This document shows, one piece after another, positions 1-11,344 of a DNA stretch of 64,000 bases. Position 1 is the stretch's first letter. The number at the start of each line of letters is the position of its first letter. Under the pieces are notes generated by a model. It did not search any database, had not been told where the DNA came from, and saw only the letters and a program-made list of their open reading frames with translations. This DNA comes from Chlorocebus sabaeus. Taxonomy: Eukaryota > Chordata > Mammalia > Primates > Cercopithecidae. The stretch covers positions 558,001 to 622,000 of the forward strand of contig NW_027328081.1 in NCBI RefSeq assembly GCF_047675955.1, read 5' to 3'. Position numbers and translations under genes: made by a program.

Positions 1-170
1 GAATTAACAGAACACAGAGCAGTTTCTCAGAAAGCTTCTTTCCAGTTTTGAACGGAAGATATTTCCTTTTTCACCATAGCCCTCTATGGGCTTCCAAATA
101 TCCCTTTGCCAATTCCACAAGAACAGCCTTAGCGAAAGGCATCTTGAAGGGAAAGATGTAACTCTGTGAG

Positions 171-342
171 ATGAATTAACAGAACACAGAGCAGTTTCTC
201 AGAAAGCTTCTTTCCAGTTTTGAACGGAAGATATTTCCTTTTTCACCATAGCCCTCTATGGGCTTCCAAATATCCCTTTGCCAATTCCACAAGAACAGCC
301 TTAGCGAACGACTTCTTGAAGGGAAAGATGTAACTCTGTGTG
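171..342. repeat. Example monomer (m1-like) used to define monomer coordinates
   Basis: This first complete unit shows the coordinate system used in the other entries: 1-10 ATGAATTAAC, 21-30 GCAGTTTCTC, 32-44 GAAAG-CTT-CTTTC, 54-58 ACGGA, 65-81 the A-type box, 76-91 CCATAG-CCCT-CTATGG, 128-142 GCCTT-AGCGA-AAGGC, 142-151 CTTC-TT-GAAG and 161-172 TAACTCTGTGAG. It carries GACTTC in place of GGCTTC near position 140, which marks type m1, plus private changes GAACGACTTC and TGTGTG before the next unit. The consensus has two CpGs, at about 55 and 135. Confidence 0.9.
235..251. promoter_or_regulatory. A-type (pJ-alpha-like) box at the CENP-B-box position; first of about 372
   Basis: TTCCTTTTTCACCATAG occupies monomer positions 65-81. 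In human alpha satellite the same place holds either the CENP-B box (B-type monomers) or the A box bound by the pJ-alpha activity (A-type monomers). Aligned to the nine essential CENP-B bases, this consensus matches five, lacking both the CCCG and CGAA cores on this strand. Common variants are TTCCC...CCATTG (m10), CACCGTAG (m12, six of nine) and CCATGG (n2); none restores a CENP-B site. The entry marks one example; the site recurs in essentially every monomer. That a protein binds here in this species is inference. Confidence 0.6.
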
Positions 343-2405
343 ATGAATTAACAGAACACAAAGCAGTTTCTCAGAAAGCTTCTTTCCAGTTTTGAACGGA
401 AGATATTTCCTTTTTCACCATAGCCTTCTATGGGCTTCGAAATATCCCTTTGCCAATTCCAAAAGAACAGCCTTATCGAAAGGCTTCTTGAAGGGAAAGA
501 TGTAACTCTGTCAGATGAATTAACAGAACAGAGAGCAGTTTCTCAGAAAGATTCTTTCCAGTTTTGAACGGAAGATATTTCCTTTTTCACCATAGCCCTC
601 TATGGGCTTCCAAATATTAGTTTGCCAATTCCACAAGAACAGCCTTAGCGAAAGGCATCTTGAAGGGAAAGATGTAACTCTGTGAGATGAATTAACAGAA
701 CACAGAGCAGTTTCTCAGAAAGCTGCTTTCCAGTTTTGAACGGAAGATATTTCCTTTTTCACCATAGCCCTCTATGGGCTTCCAAATATCCCTTTGCCTA
801 TTCCACAAAAACAGCCTTAGCGAAAGGCTTCTAGAAGGGAAAGATGTAACTCTGTGAGATGAATTAACAGAACACAGAGCAGTTTCTCAGAAACCTTCTT
901 TCCAGTTTTGAGCGGAAGATATTTCCTTTTTCACCATAGCCCTCTATGGGCTTCCAAATATCCCTTTGCCAATTCCACAAGAACAGCCTTATCGAAAGGC
1001 TTCTTGAAGGGAAAGATGTAACTCTGTGAGATGAATTAACAGAACAGAGAGCAGTTTCTCAGAAAGTTTCTTTCCAGTTTTGAACGGAAGATATTTCCTT
1101 TTTCACCATAGCCCTCTATGGGCTTCCAAATATTACTTTGCCAATTCCACAAGAACAGCGTTAGCGAAAGGCATCTTGAAGGGAAAGATGTAACTCTGTG
1201 AGATGAATTAACAGAACACAGAGCAGTTTCTCAGAAAGCTGCTTTCCAGTTTTGAACGGAAGATATTTCCTTTTTCACCATAGCCCTCTATGGGCTTCCA
1301 AATATCCCTTTGCCAATTCCACAAGAACAGCCTTAGCGAAAGGCTTCTTGAAGGGAAAGATGTAACTCTGTGAGATGAATTAACAGAACACAGAGCAGTT
1401 TCTCAGAAAGCTTCTTTCCAGTTTTGACGGAAGATATTTCCTTTTTCACCATAGCCCTCTATGGGCTTCCAAATATCCCTTTGCCAATTCCAAAAGAACA
1501 GCCTTAGCGAAAGGCTTCTTGAAGGGAAAGATGTAACTCTGTGAGATGAATTAACAGAACACAGAGCAGTTTCTCAGAAAGCTTCTTTCCAGTTTTGAAC
1601 GCAAGATATTTCCTTTTTCACCATAGCCTTCTATGGGCTTCCAAATTTACCTTTGCCAATTCCACAAGAACAGGCTTAGCGAAAGGCTTCTTGAAGGGAA
1701 AGATGTAACTCTGTGAGATGAATTAACAGAACACAGAGCAGTTTCTCAGAAAGCTTCTTTCCAGTTTTGAACGGAAGATATTTCCTTTTTCACCTTAGCC
1801 CTCTATGGGCTTCCAAATATCCCTTTGCCAATTCCACAAGAACAGCCTTAGCAAAAGATTTCTTGAAGGGAAAGATGTAACTCTGTGAGATGAATTAACA
1901 GAACAAAGAGCAGTTTATCAGAAAGCTTCTTTCCAGTTTTGAACGGAAGATATTTCCTTTTTCACCATAGCCCTCTATGTGCTTCCAAATATCCCTTTGC
2001 CAATTTCACAAGAACAGCCTTAGCGAAAGACTTCTTGAAGGGAAAGATGTAACTCTGTGAGATGAATTAACAGAACACAAAGCAGTTTCTCAGAAAGCTT
2101 CTTTCCAGTTTTGAACGGAAGATATTTCCTTTTTCACCATAGCCCTCTATGGGCTTCCAAATATTACTTTGCCAATTCCACAAGAACAGACTTAGCGAAA
2201 GGCATCTTGAAGGGAAAGATGTAACTCTGTGAGATGAATTAACAGAACACAGAGCAGTTTCTCAGAAAGTTTCTTTCCAGTTTTGAACGGAAGATATTTC
2301 CTTTTTCACCATAGCCCTCTATGGGCTTCCAAATATCCCTTTGCCAATTCCACAAGAACAGCCTTAGCGAAAGGCTTCTTGAAGGGAAAGATGTAACTCT
2401 GTGAG

Positions 2406-3466
2406 ATGAATTAACAGAACACAGAGCAGTTTCTCAGAAAGCTTCTTTCCAGTTTTGAACGGAAGATATTTCCTTTTTCACCATAGCCCTCTATGGGCTT
2501 CCAAATATCCCTTTGCCAATTCCACAAGAACAGCCTTAGCGAAAGGCATCTTGAAGGGAAAGATGTAACTCTGTGAGATGAATTAACAGAACACAGAGCA
2601 GTTTCTCAGAAAGCTTCTTTCCAGTTTTGAACGGAAGATATTCCCTTTTTCACCATTGCCCTCTATGGGCTTCCAAATATCCCTTTGCCAATTCCAGAAG
2701 AACAGCCTTAGCGAAACGCTTCTTGAAGGGAAATATGTAACTCTGTGATATGAATTAACAGAACACAGAGCAGTTTCTCAGAAAGCTTCTTTCCAGTTTG
2801 AACGGAAGATATTTCCTTTTTCACCATAGCCCTCTATGGGCTTCCAAATATTCCTTTGCCAATTCCCCAAAAACAGCCTTAGCGAAAGGCTTCTTGATAG
2901 GAAAGACGTAACTCTGTGAGATGAATTAACAGAACACAGAGCAGTTTCTCAGAAAGCTTCTTTCCAGTTTTGAACGGAAGATATTTCCTTTTTTACCATA
3001 GCCCTCTAGGGGTTCCAAATATCCCTTTGCCAATTCCACAAGAACAGCCTTAGCGAAAGGCATCTTGAAGGGAAAGATGTAACTCTGTGAGATGAATTAA
3101 CAGAACACAGAGCTGTTTCTCAGAAAGCTTCTTTCCAGTTTTGAACGGAAGATATTTCCTTTTTCACCATAGCCCTCTATGGGCTTCTAAATATCCCTTT
3201 TCCAATTCCACAAGAACAGCCTTAGCGAAAGGCTTCTGGAAGAGAAAGATGTAACTCTGTGAGATGAATTAACAGAACACAGAGCAGTTTCTCAGAAAGC
3301 TTCTTTCCAGTTTTCAACGGAAGATATTTCCTTTTTCACCATAGCCCTCTATGGGCTTCCAAATATCCCTTTGCCAATTCCACAAGAACAGCCTTAGCGA
3401 AAGACTTCTTGAAGGGAAAGATGTAACTCTGTGAGATGAATTAACAGAACACAAAGCAGTTTCTCA
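2406..3466. repeat. First copy of a block repeated 2,061 bp downstream
   Basis: Units m9-like (2406), m10 (2578), m13 (2750, 171 bp), m14 (2921, 171 bp), m15 (3092) and m1 (3264) share rare private markers with 4467-5527: CCAGAAG in the m10 unit (2694 and 4755), GTGATATGAATT, TTTTTTACCATAG in m14 and AGCTGTTTCTC in m15. The m10-to-m13 step lacks m11 and m12 in both copies, so they share one deletion history. Copies differ at single bases, for example TTTTCAACGG here against TTTTGAACGG in the m1 unit of the second copy. Confidence 0.8.
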
Positions 3467-4466
3467 GAAAGCTTCTTTCCAATTTTGAACGGAAGATATT
3501 TCCTTTTTCACCATAGCCCTCTATGGGCTTCCAAATATCCCTTTGCCAATTCCACAAGAACAGCCTTAGCGAAAGGCATCTTGAAGGGAAAGATGTAACT
3601 CTGTGAGATGAATTAACAGAACACAGAGCAGTTTCTCAGAAAGCTTCTTTCCAGTTTTGAACGGAAGATATTCCCTTTTTCACCATTGCCCTCTATGGGC
3701 TTCCAAATATCCCTTTGCCAATTCCACAAGAACAGCCTTAGCGAAACGCTTCTTGAAGGGAAATATGTAACTCTGTGAGATGAATTAACAGAACACAGAG
3801 CAGTTTCTCAGAAAGCTTCTTTCCAGTTTTGAACGGAAGATATTTCCTTTTTCACCATAGCCCTCTATGGGCTTCCAAATATACCTTTGCCAATTCCACA
3901 TGAACAGCCTTAGCGAAAGGCTTCTTGAAGGGAAAGGTGTAACTCTGTGAGATGAATTAACAGAACACAGAGCAGTTTCTCAGAAAGCCTCTTTCCAGTT
4001 TTGAACGGAAGATATTTCCTTTTTCACCGTAGCCCTCTATGGGCTTCCAAATATCCCTTTGCCAATTCCACAAGAACAGCCTTAGCGAAAGGCTTCTTGA
4101 AGGGAAATATGTAACTCTGTGAGATGAATTAACAGAACACAGAGCAGTTTCTCAGAAAGCTTCTTTCCAATTTGAACGGAAGATATTTCCTTTTTCACCA
4201 TAGCCCTCTATGGGCTTCCAAATATCCCTTTGCCAATTCCCCAAAAACAGCCTTAGCGAAAGGCTTCTTGATAGGAAAGACGTAACTCTGTGAGATGAAT
4301 TAACAGAACACAGAGCAGTTTCTCAGAAAGCTTCTTTCCAGTTTTGAAGGGAAGATATTTCCTTTTTCACCATAGCCCTCTATGGGCTTCCAAATATCCC
4401 TTTGCCAATTCCACAAGAACAGCCTTAGCGAAAGGCTTCTTGAAGGGAAAGATGTAACTCTGTGAG
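3436..4466. repeat. m9-m10-m11-m12-m13 run between the 2,061-bp copies
   Basis: Units are m9 (3436), m10 (3608: ATTCCC, CCATTGCCC, GAAACGC, GAAATATG), m11 (3780: ATATACCTTTG, CACATGAAC, AAAGGTGTAAC), m12 (3952: AAAGCCTC, CACCGTAG, GAAATATG), m13 (4124: CCAATTTGAACGG, CCCCAAAAAC, GATAGGAAAGACG; 171 bp) and a plain unit (4295: GAAGGGAAG). This is the canonical m9-to-m13 order seen again at 17.2, 20.3, 21.5, 26.1, 29.4, 31.5 and 35.9 kb. In m13 the G-to-A change before the deletion is shared only with 36,612. Confidence 0.8.
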
Positions 4467-5527
4467 ATGAATTAACAGAACACAGAGCAGTTTCTCAGAA
4501 AGCTTCTTTCCAGTTTTGAACGGAAGATATTTCCTTTTTCACCATAGCCCTCGATGGGCTTCCAAATATCCCTTTGCCAATTCCACAAGAACAGCCTTAG
4601 CGAAAGGCATCTTGAAGGGAAAGATGTAACTCTGTGAGATGAATTAACAGAACACAGAGCAGTTTCTCAGAAAGCTTCTTTCCAGTTTTGAACGGAAGAT
4701 ATTCCCTTTTTCACCATTGCCCTCTATGGGCTTCCAAATATCCCTTTGCCAATTCCAGAAGAACAGCCTTAGCGAAACGCTTCTTGAAGGGAAATATGTA
4801 ACTCTGTGATATGAATTAACAGAACACAGAGCAGTTTCTCAGAAAGCTTCTTTCCAGTTTGAACGGAAGATATTTCCTTTTTCACCATAGCCCTCTATGG
4901 GCTTCCAAATATTCCTTTGCCAATTCCCCAAAAACAGCCTTAGCGAAAGGCTTCTTGATAGGAAAGACGTAACTCTGTGAGATGAATTAACAGAACACAG
5001 AGCAGTTTCTCAGAAAGCTTCTTTCCAGTTTTGAACGGAAGATATTTCCTTTTTTACCATAGCCCTCTAGGGGTTCCAAATATCCCTTTGCCAATTCCAC
5101 AAGAACAGCCTTAGCGAAAGGCATCTTGAAGGGAAAGATGTAACTCTGTGAGATGAATTAACAGAACACAGAGCTGTTTCTCAGAAAGCTTCTTTCCAGT
5201 TTTGAACGGAAGATATTTCCTTTTTCACCATAGCCCTCTATGGGCTTCTAAATATCCCTTTTCCAATTCCACAAGAACAGCCTTAGCGAAAGGCTTCTGG
5301 AAGAGAAAGATGTAACTCTGTGAGATGAATTAACAGAACATAGAGCAGTTTCTCAGAAAGCTTCTTTCCAGTTTTGAACGGAAGATATTTCCTTTTTCAC
5401 CATAGCCCTCTATGGGCTTCCAAATATCCCTTTGCCAATTCCACAAGAACAGCCTTAGCGAAAGACTTCTTGAAGGGAAAGATGTAACTCTGTGAGATGA
5501 ATTAACAGAACACAAAGCAGTTTCTCA
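4467..5527. repeat. Second copy of the 2,061-bp-offset block
   Basis: Units m9-like (4467), m10 (4639), m13 (4811), m14 (4982), m15 (5153) and m1 (5325) repeat the private markers of 2406-3466. After m1 the copies diverge: the first continues into m9 (3436), this one into m2 (5497). That divergence places one exchange end inside or just after the m1 unit. Private change: CCCTCGATGGG in the first unit here. Confidence 0.8.
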
Positions 5528-8500
5528 GAAAGCTTCTTTCCAGTTTTGAACGGAAGATATTTCCTTTTTCACCATAGCCCTCTATGGGCTTCGAAATATC
5601 CCTTTGCCAATTCCAAAAGAACAGCCTTATCGAAAGGCTTCTTGAAGGGAAAGATGTAACTCTGTCAGATGAATTAACAGAACAGAGAGCAGTTTCTCAG
5701 AAAGATTCTTTCCAGTTTTGAACGGAAGATATTTCCTTTTTCACCATAGCCCTCTATGGGCTTCCAAATATTAGTTTGCCAATTCCACAAGAACAGCCTT
5801 AGCGAAAGGCATCTTGAAGGGAAAGATGTAACTCTGTGAGATGAATTAACAGAACACAGAGCAGTTTCTCAGAAAGCTGCTTTCCAGTTTTGAACGGAAG
5901 ATATTTCCTTTTTCACCATAGCCCTCTATGGGCTTCCAAATATCCCTTTGCCAATTCCACAAAAACAGCCTTAGCGAAAGGCTTCTTGAAGGGAAAGATG
6001 TAACTCTGTGAGATGAATTAACAGAACACAGAGAAGTTTCTCAGAAAGCTGCTTTCCAGTTTTGAACGGAAGATATTTCCTTTTTCACCATAGCCCTCTA
6101 TGGGCTTCCAAATATCCCTTTGCCAATTCCACAAGAATAGCCTTAGCGAAAGGCTTCTTGAAGGGAAAGATGTAACTCTGTGAGATGAATTAACAGAACA
6201 CAGAGCAGTTTCCCAGAAAGCTTCTTTCCAGTTTTGAACGGAAGATATTTCCTTTTTCACCATAGCCCTCTATGGGCTTCCAAATATCCCTTTGCCAATT
6301 CCACAAGAACAGCCTTAGCGAAAGGCTTCTTGAAGGGAAAGATGTAACTCTGTGAGATGAATTAACAGAACACAGAGCAGTTTCTCAGAAAGCTTCTTTC
6401 AAGTTTTGAACGGAAGATATTTCCTTTTTCACAATAGCCCTCTATGGGCTTCCAAATATCCCTTTGCCAATTCCACAAGAACAGCCTTAGCGAAAGACGT
6501 CTTGAAGGGAAAGATGTAACTCTGTGAGATGAATTAACAGAACACAGAGCAGTTTCTCAGAAAGCTTCTTTCCAGTTTTGAACGGAAGATATTTCCTTTT
6601 TCACCATAGCCCTCTATGGGCTTCCAAATATCCCTTTGCCAATTCCACAAGAACAGCCTTAGCGAAAGGCTTCTTGAAGGGATAGACGTAACTCTGTGAG
6701 GTGAATTAACAGAACACAGAGCAGTTTCTCAGAAAGCTTCTTTCCAGTTTTGAACGGAAGATATTTCCTTTTTCACCATAGCCCTCTATGGGCTTCCAAA
6801 TATCCCTTTGCCAATTCCACAAGAACAGCCTTAGCGAAAGACTTCTTGAAGGGAAAGATGTAACTCTGTGAGATGAATTAACAGAACACAAAGCAGTTTC
6901 TCAGAAAGCTTCTTTCCAGTTTTGAACGGAAGATATTTCCTTTTTCACCATAGCCCTCTATGGGCTTCGAAATATCCCTTTGCCAATTCCAAAAGAACAG
7001 CCTTATCGAAAGGCTTCTTGAAGGGAAAGATGTAACTCTGTCAGATGAATTAACAGAACAGAGAGCAGTTTGTCAGAAAGATTCTTTCCAGTTTTGAACG
7101 GAAGATATTTCCTTTTTCACCATAGCCCTCTATGGGCTTCCAAATATCCCTTTGCCAATTCCACAAAAACAGCCTTAGCGAAAGGCTTCTTGAAGGGAAA
7201 GATGTAACTCTGTGAGATGAATTAACAGAACACAGAGCAGTTTCTCAGAAAGCTGCTTTCCAGTTTTGAACGGAAGATATTTCCTTTTTCACCATAGCCC
7301 TCTATGGGCTTCCAAATATCCCTTTGCCAATTCCACAAGAATAGCCTTAGCGAAAGGCTTCTTGAAGGGAAAGATGTAACTCTGTGAGATGAATTAACAG
7401 AACACAGAGCAGTTTCTCAGAAAGCTTCTTTCCAGTTTTGAACGGAAGATATTTCCTTTTTCACCATAGCCCTCTATGGGCTTCCAAATATCCCTTTGCC
7501 AATTCCACAAGAACAGCCTTAGCGAAAGGCTTCTTGAAGGGAAAGATGTAACTCTGTGAGATGAATTAACAGAACACAGAGCAGTTTCTCAGAAAGCTTC
7601 TTTCAAGTTTTGAACGGAAGATATTTCCTTTTTCACAATAGCCCTCTATGGGCTTCCAAATATCCCTTTGCCAATTCCACAAGAACAGCCTTAGCGAAAG
7701 ACGTCTTGAAGGGAAAGATGTAACTCTGTGAGATGAATTAACAGAACACAGAGCAGTTTCTCAGAAAGCTTCTTTCCAGTTTTGAACGGAAGATATTTCC
7801 TTTTTCACCATAGCCCTCTATGGGCTTCCAAATATCCCTTTGCCAATTCCACAAGAACAGCCTTAGCGAAAGGCTTCTTGAAGGGATAGACGTAACTCTG
7901 TGAGGTGAATTAACAGAACACAGAGCAGTTTCTCAGAAAGCTTCTTTCCAGTTTTGAACGGAAGATATTTCCTTTTTCACCATAGCCCTCTATGGGCTTC
8001 CAAATATCCCTTTGCCAATTCCACAAGAACAGCCTTAGCGAAAGGCTTCTTGAAGGGAAAGACGTAACTCTGTGAGATGAATTAACAGAACACAGAGCAG
8101 TTTCTCAGAAAGCTTCTTTCCAGTTTTGAACGGAAGATATTTCCTTTTTCACCATAGCCCTCTATGTGCTTCCAAATATCCCTTTGCCAATTCCACAAGA
8201 ACAGCCTTAGCGAAAGACTTCTTGAAGGGAAAGATGTAACTCTGTGGGATGAATTAACAGAACACAAAGCAGTTTCTCAGAAAGCTTCTTTCCAGTTTTG
8301 AACGGAAGATATTTCCTTTTTCACCATAGCCTTCTATGGGCTTCGAAATATCCCTTTGCCAATTCCAAAAGAACAGCCTTATCGAAAGGCTTCTTGAAGG
8401 GAAAGATGTAACTCTGTCAGATGAATTAACAGAACAGAGAGCAGTTTCTCAGAAAGATTCTTTCCAGTTTTGAACGGAAGATATTTCCTTTTTCACCATA

Positions 8501-9624
8501 GCCCTCTATGGGCTTCCAAATATTAGTTTGCCAATTCCACAAGAACAGCCTTAGCGAAAGGCATCTTGAAGGGAAAGATGTAACTCTGTGAGATGAATTA
8601 ACAGAACACAGAGCAGTTTCTCAGAAAGCTGCTTTCCAGTTTTGAACGGAAGATATTTCCTTTTTCACCAGAGCCCTCTATGGGCTTCCAAATATCCCTT
8701 TGCCAATTCCACAAAAACAGCCTTAGCGAAAGGCTTCTTGAAGGGAAAGATGTAACTCTGTGAGATGAATTAACAGAACACAGAGCAGTTTCTCAGAAAG
8801 CTGCTTTCCAGTTTTGAACGGAAGATATTTCCTTTTTCACCATAGCCCTCTATGAGCTTCCAAATATCCCTTTGCCAATTCCACAAGAATAGCCTTAGCG
8901 AAAGGCTTCTTGAAGGGAAAGATGTAACTCTGTGAGATGAATTAACAGAACACAGAGCAGTTTCTCAGAAAGCTTCTTTCCAGTTTTGAACGGAAGATAT
9001 TTCCTTTTTCACCATAGCCCTCTATGGGCTTCCAAATATCCCTTTGCCAATTCCACAAGAACAGCCTTAGCGAAAGGCTTCTTGAAGGGAAAGATGTAAC
9101 TCTGTGAGATGAATTAACAGAACACAGAGCAGTTTCTCAGGAAGCTTCTTTCAAGTTTTGAACGGAAGATATTTCCTTTTTCACCATAGCCCTCTATGGG
9201 CTTCCAAATATCCCTTTGCCAATTCCACAAGAACAGCCTTAGCGAAAGATGTCTTGAAGGGAAAGATGTAACTCTGTGAGATGAATTAACAGAACACAGA
9301 GCAGTTTCTCAGAAAGCTTCTTTCCAGTTTTGAACGGAAGATATTTCCTTTTTCACCATAGCCCTCTATGGGCTTCCAAATATCCCTTTGCCAATTCCAC
9401 AAGAACAGCCTTAGCGAAAGGCTTCTTGAAGGGATAGACGTAACTCTGTGAGGTGAATTAACAGAACACAGAGCAGTTTCTCAGAAAGCTTCTTTCCAGT
9501 TTTGAACGGAAGATATTTCCTTTTTCACCATAGCCCTCTATGGGCTTCCAAATATCCCTTTGCCAATTCCACATGAACAGCCTTAGCGAAAGGCTTCTTG
9601 AAGGGAAAGACGTAACTCTGTGAG
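5325..9624. repeat. Eight-monomer higher-order cycle, 1,376-bp period, about three turns
   Basis: Turn 1 (5325-6700): m1, m2, m3, m4, m5, plain, m6 (TTTCAAGTTTTG, CACAATAGCCC, GACGTC), m7 (GGGATAGACG). Turn 2 (6701-8076): m1, m2, an m3/m4 hybrid (7045), m5, plain, m6, m7, m8. Turn 3 (8077-9624) is nine units: m1, m2, m3, m4, m5, plain, m6, m7, m8. The m5 units carry GAATAGCC. Marker GTGAATTAAC, downstream of each m7, starts the next unit at 6701, 7905 and 9453. Turns 1 and 2 keep the eight-unit length by opposite changes: one has lost m8, the other has fused m3 with m4. The arrangement resembles 37,127-38,674. Confidence 0.85.
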
Positions 9625-11344
9625 ATGAATTAACAGAACACAGAGCAGTTTCTCAGAAAGCTTCTTTCCAGTTTTGAACGGAAGATATTTCCTTTTTCAC
9701 CGTAGCCCTCTATGGGCTTCCAAATATCCCTTTGCCAATTCCACAAGAACAGCCTTAGCGAAAGGCTTCTTGAAGGGAAAGATGTAACTCTGTGAGATGA
9801 ATCAACAGAACACAGAGCAGTTTCTCAGAAAACTTCTTTCCAGTTTTGAACGGAAGATATTTCCTTTTTCACCATAGCCCTCTAAGGGCTTCCAAATATC
9901 CCTTTACCAATTCCACAAGAACAGCCTTAGCGAAAGGCTTCTTGAAGGGAAAGATGTAACTCTGTGAGATGAATTAACAGAACACAGAGCAGTTTCTCAG
10001 AAAGCTTCTTTCCAGTTTTGAACGGAAGATATTTCCTTTTTCACCATGGCCCTCTATGGGCTTCCAAATATCCCTTTGCCAATTGCACAAGAACAGCCTT
10101 AGCGAAAGACTTCTTGAAGGGAAAGATGTAACTCTGTGAGATGAATTAACAGAACAAAGAGCAGTTTCTCAGAAAGCTTCTTTCCATTATTGAACGGAAG
10201 ATATTTCCTTTTTCACCATTGCCCTCTATGGGCTTCTAAATATCCCTTTTCCAATTCCACAAGAACAGCCTTAGCGAAAGGCTTCTTGAAGGGAAAGATG
10301 TAACTCTGTGAGATGAATTAACAGAACACAGAGCAGTTTCTCAGAAAGCTTCTTTCCAGTTTTAAAAGGAAGATATTTCCTTTTTCACCATAGCCCTCTA
10401 AGGGCTTCCAAATATCCCTTTGCCAATTCCACAAGAACAGCCTTAGCGAAAGGCTTCTTGAAGGAAAAGATGTAACTCTGTGAGATGAATTAACAGAACA
10501 CAGAGCAGTTTCTCAGAAAGCTTCTTTGCAGTTTTGAACGGAAGATATTTCCTTTCTCACCATAGCCCTCTATGGGCTTCCAAATATCCCTTTGCCAATT
10601 AAACAAGAACAGCCTTAGCGAAAGGCTTCTTGAAGGGAAAGATGTAACTCTGTGAGATGAATGAACAGAACACAGAGCAGTTTCTCAGAAAGCTTCTTTC
10701 CAGTTTTGAACGGAAGATATTTCCTTTTTCACCATAGCCCTCTATGGGCTTCCAAATATCCCTTTGCCAATTCCACAAGAACAGCCTTAGCGAAAGGCTT
10801 CTTGAAGGGAAAGATGTAACTCTGTGAGATGAATTAACAGAACACAGAGCAGTTTCTCAGAAAGCTTCTTTCCAGTTTTGAACGGAAGATATTTCCTTTT
10901 TCACCATAGCACTCTATGGGCTTCCAAATATCCCTTTGACAATTCCACAAGAACAGCCTTAGCGAAAGGCTTCTTGAAGGGAAAGATGTAACTCTGTGAG
11001 ATGAATTAACAGAACACAGAGCAGTTTCTCAGAAAGCTTCTTTCCAGTTTTGAACGGAAGATATTTCCTTTTTCACCATAGCCCTCTATGGGCTTCCAAA
11101 TATCCCTTTGCCAATTCCTCAAGAACAGCCTTAGCGAAAGGCTTCTTGAAGGGAAAGATGTAACTCTGTGAGATGAATTAACAGAACACAGAGCAGTTAC
11201 TCAGAAAGCTTCTTTCCAGTTTTGAACGGAAGATATTTCCTTTTTCACCATAGCCCTCTATGGGCTTCCAAATATCCCTTTGCCAATTCCACAAGAACAG
11301 CCTTAGCGAAAGGCTTCTTGAAGGGAAAGATGTAACTCTGTGAA
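9625..11344. repeat. n-series block, first occurrence (n1-n9)
   Basis: After one unit with CACCGTAG (9625), the order is n1 (9797: ATGAATCAAC, AAAACTTC, CTAAGGGC, TTTACC), n2 (9969: CCATGGCCC, AATTGCAC, GACTTC), n3 (10141: CCATTATTG, CCATTGCCC, CTTCTAAAT), n4 (10313: TTTAAAAGG, CTAAGGG, GAAGGAAAAG), n5 (10485: TTTGCAG, TTTCTCACC, AATTAAAC), n6 (10657: ATGAATGAAC), n7 (10829: CATAGCACTC, TTTGACAATT), n8 (11001: AATTCCTC) and n9 (11173: GTTACTCAG). The same order recurs at 23,034 and from 38,675. No gene is visible. Confidence 0.85.

Larger units (their letters stand above)
1..2405. repeat. Left block: m9-, m1-, m2-, m3-, m4-like monomers then irregular types
   Basis: Unit order by start: partial m9-like (1), m1 (171), m2 (343: CACAAAGC, GGCTTCGAAAT, TTATCG), m3 (515: AACAGAGAGC, AAAGATTC, ATTAGTTTGCC, GGCATC), m4 (687: AAAGCTGC, CACAAAAAC). 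Then come irregular units: 859 with GAGCGG; 1031 with AAAGTTTC and ATTACTTTG; 1203 with AAAGCTGC; 1375, a 171-bp unit with GTTTTGACGG; 1546; 1718 with CACCTTAGCCC and GCAAAAGATTTC; 1890 with GTTTATCAG and AATTTCAC; 2062; 2234. No gene is visible. The 1718-1890 pair recurs far to the right at 52,769 and 58,958. Confidence 0.8.

Noticed and set aside
235..251. T-rich TTCCTTTTT tract as a terminator or polypyrimidine promoter element
   Set aside because: It is a fixed part of every satellite monomer and corresponds to the A-type box; no adjoining gene exists.
343..514. CTTCGAAATA in m2 monomers as a CENP-B box
   Set aside because: TTCG and the central A align, but the required CGGG is replaced by CCTT-type bases, and the location differs from the normal box position.
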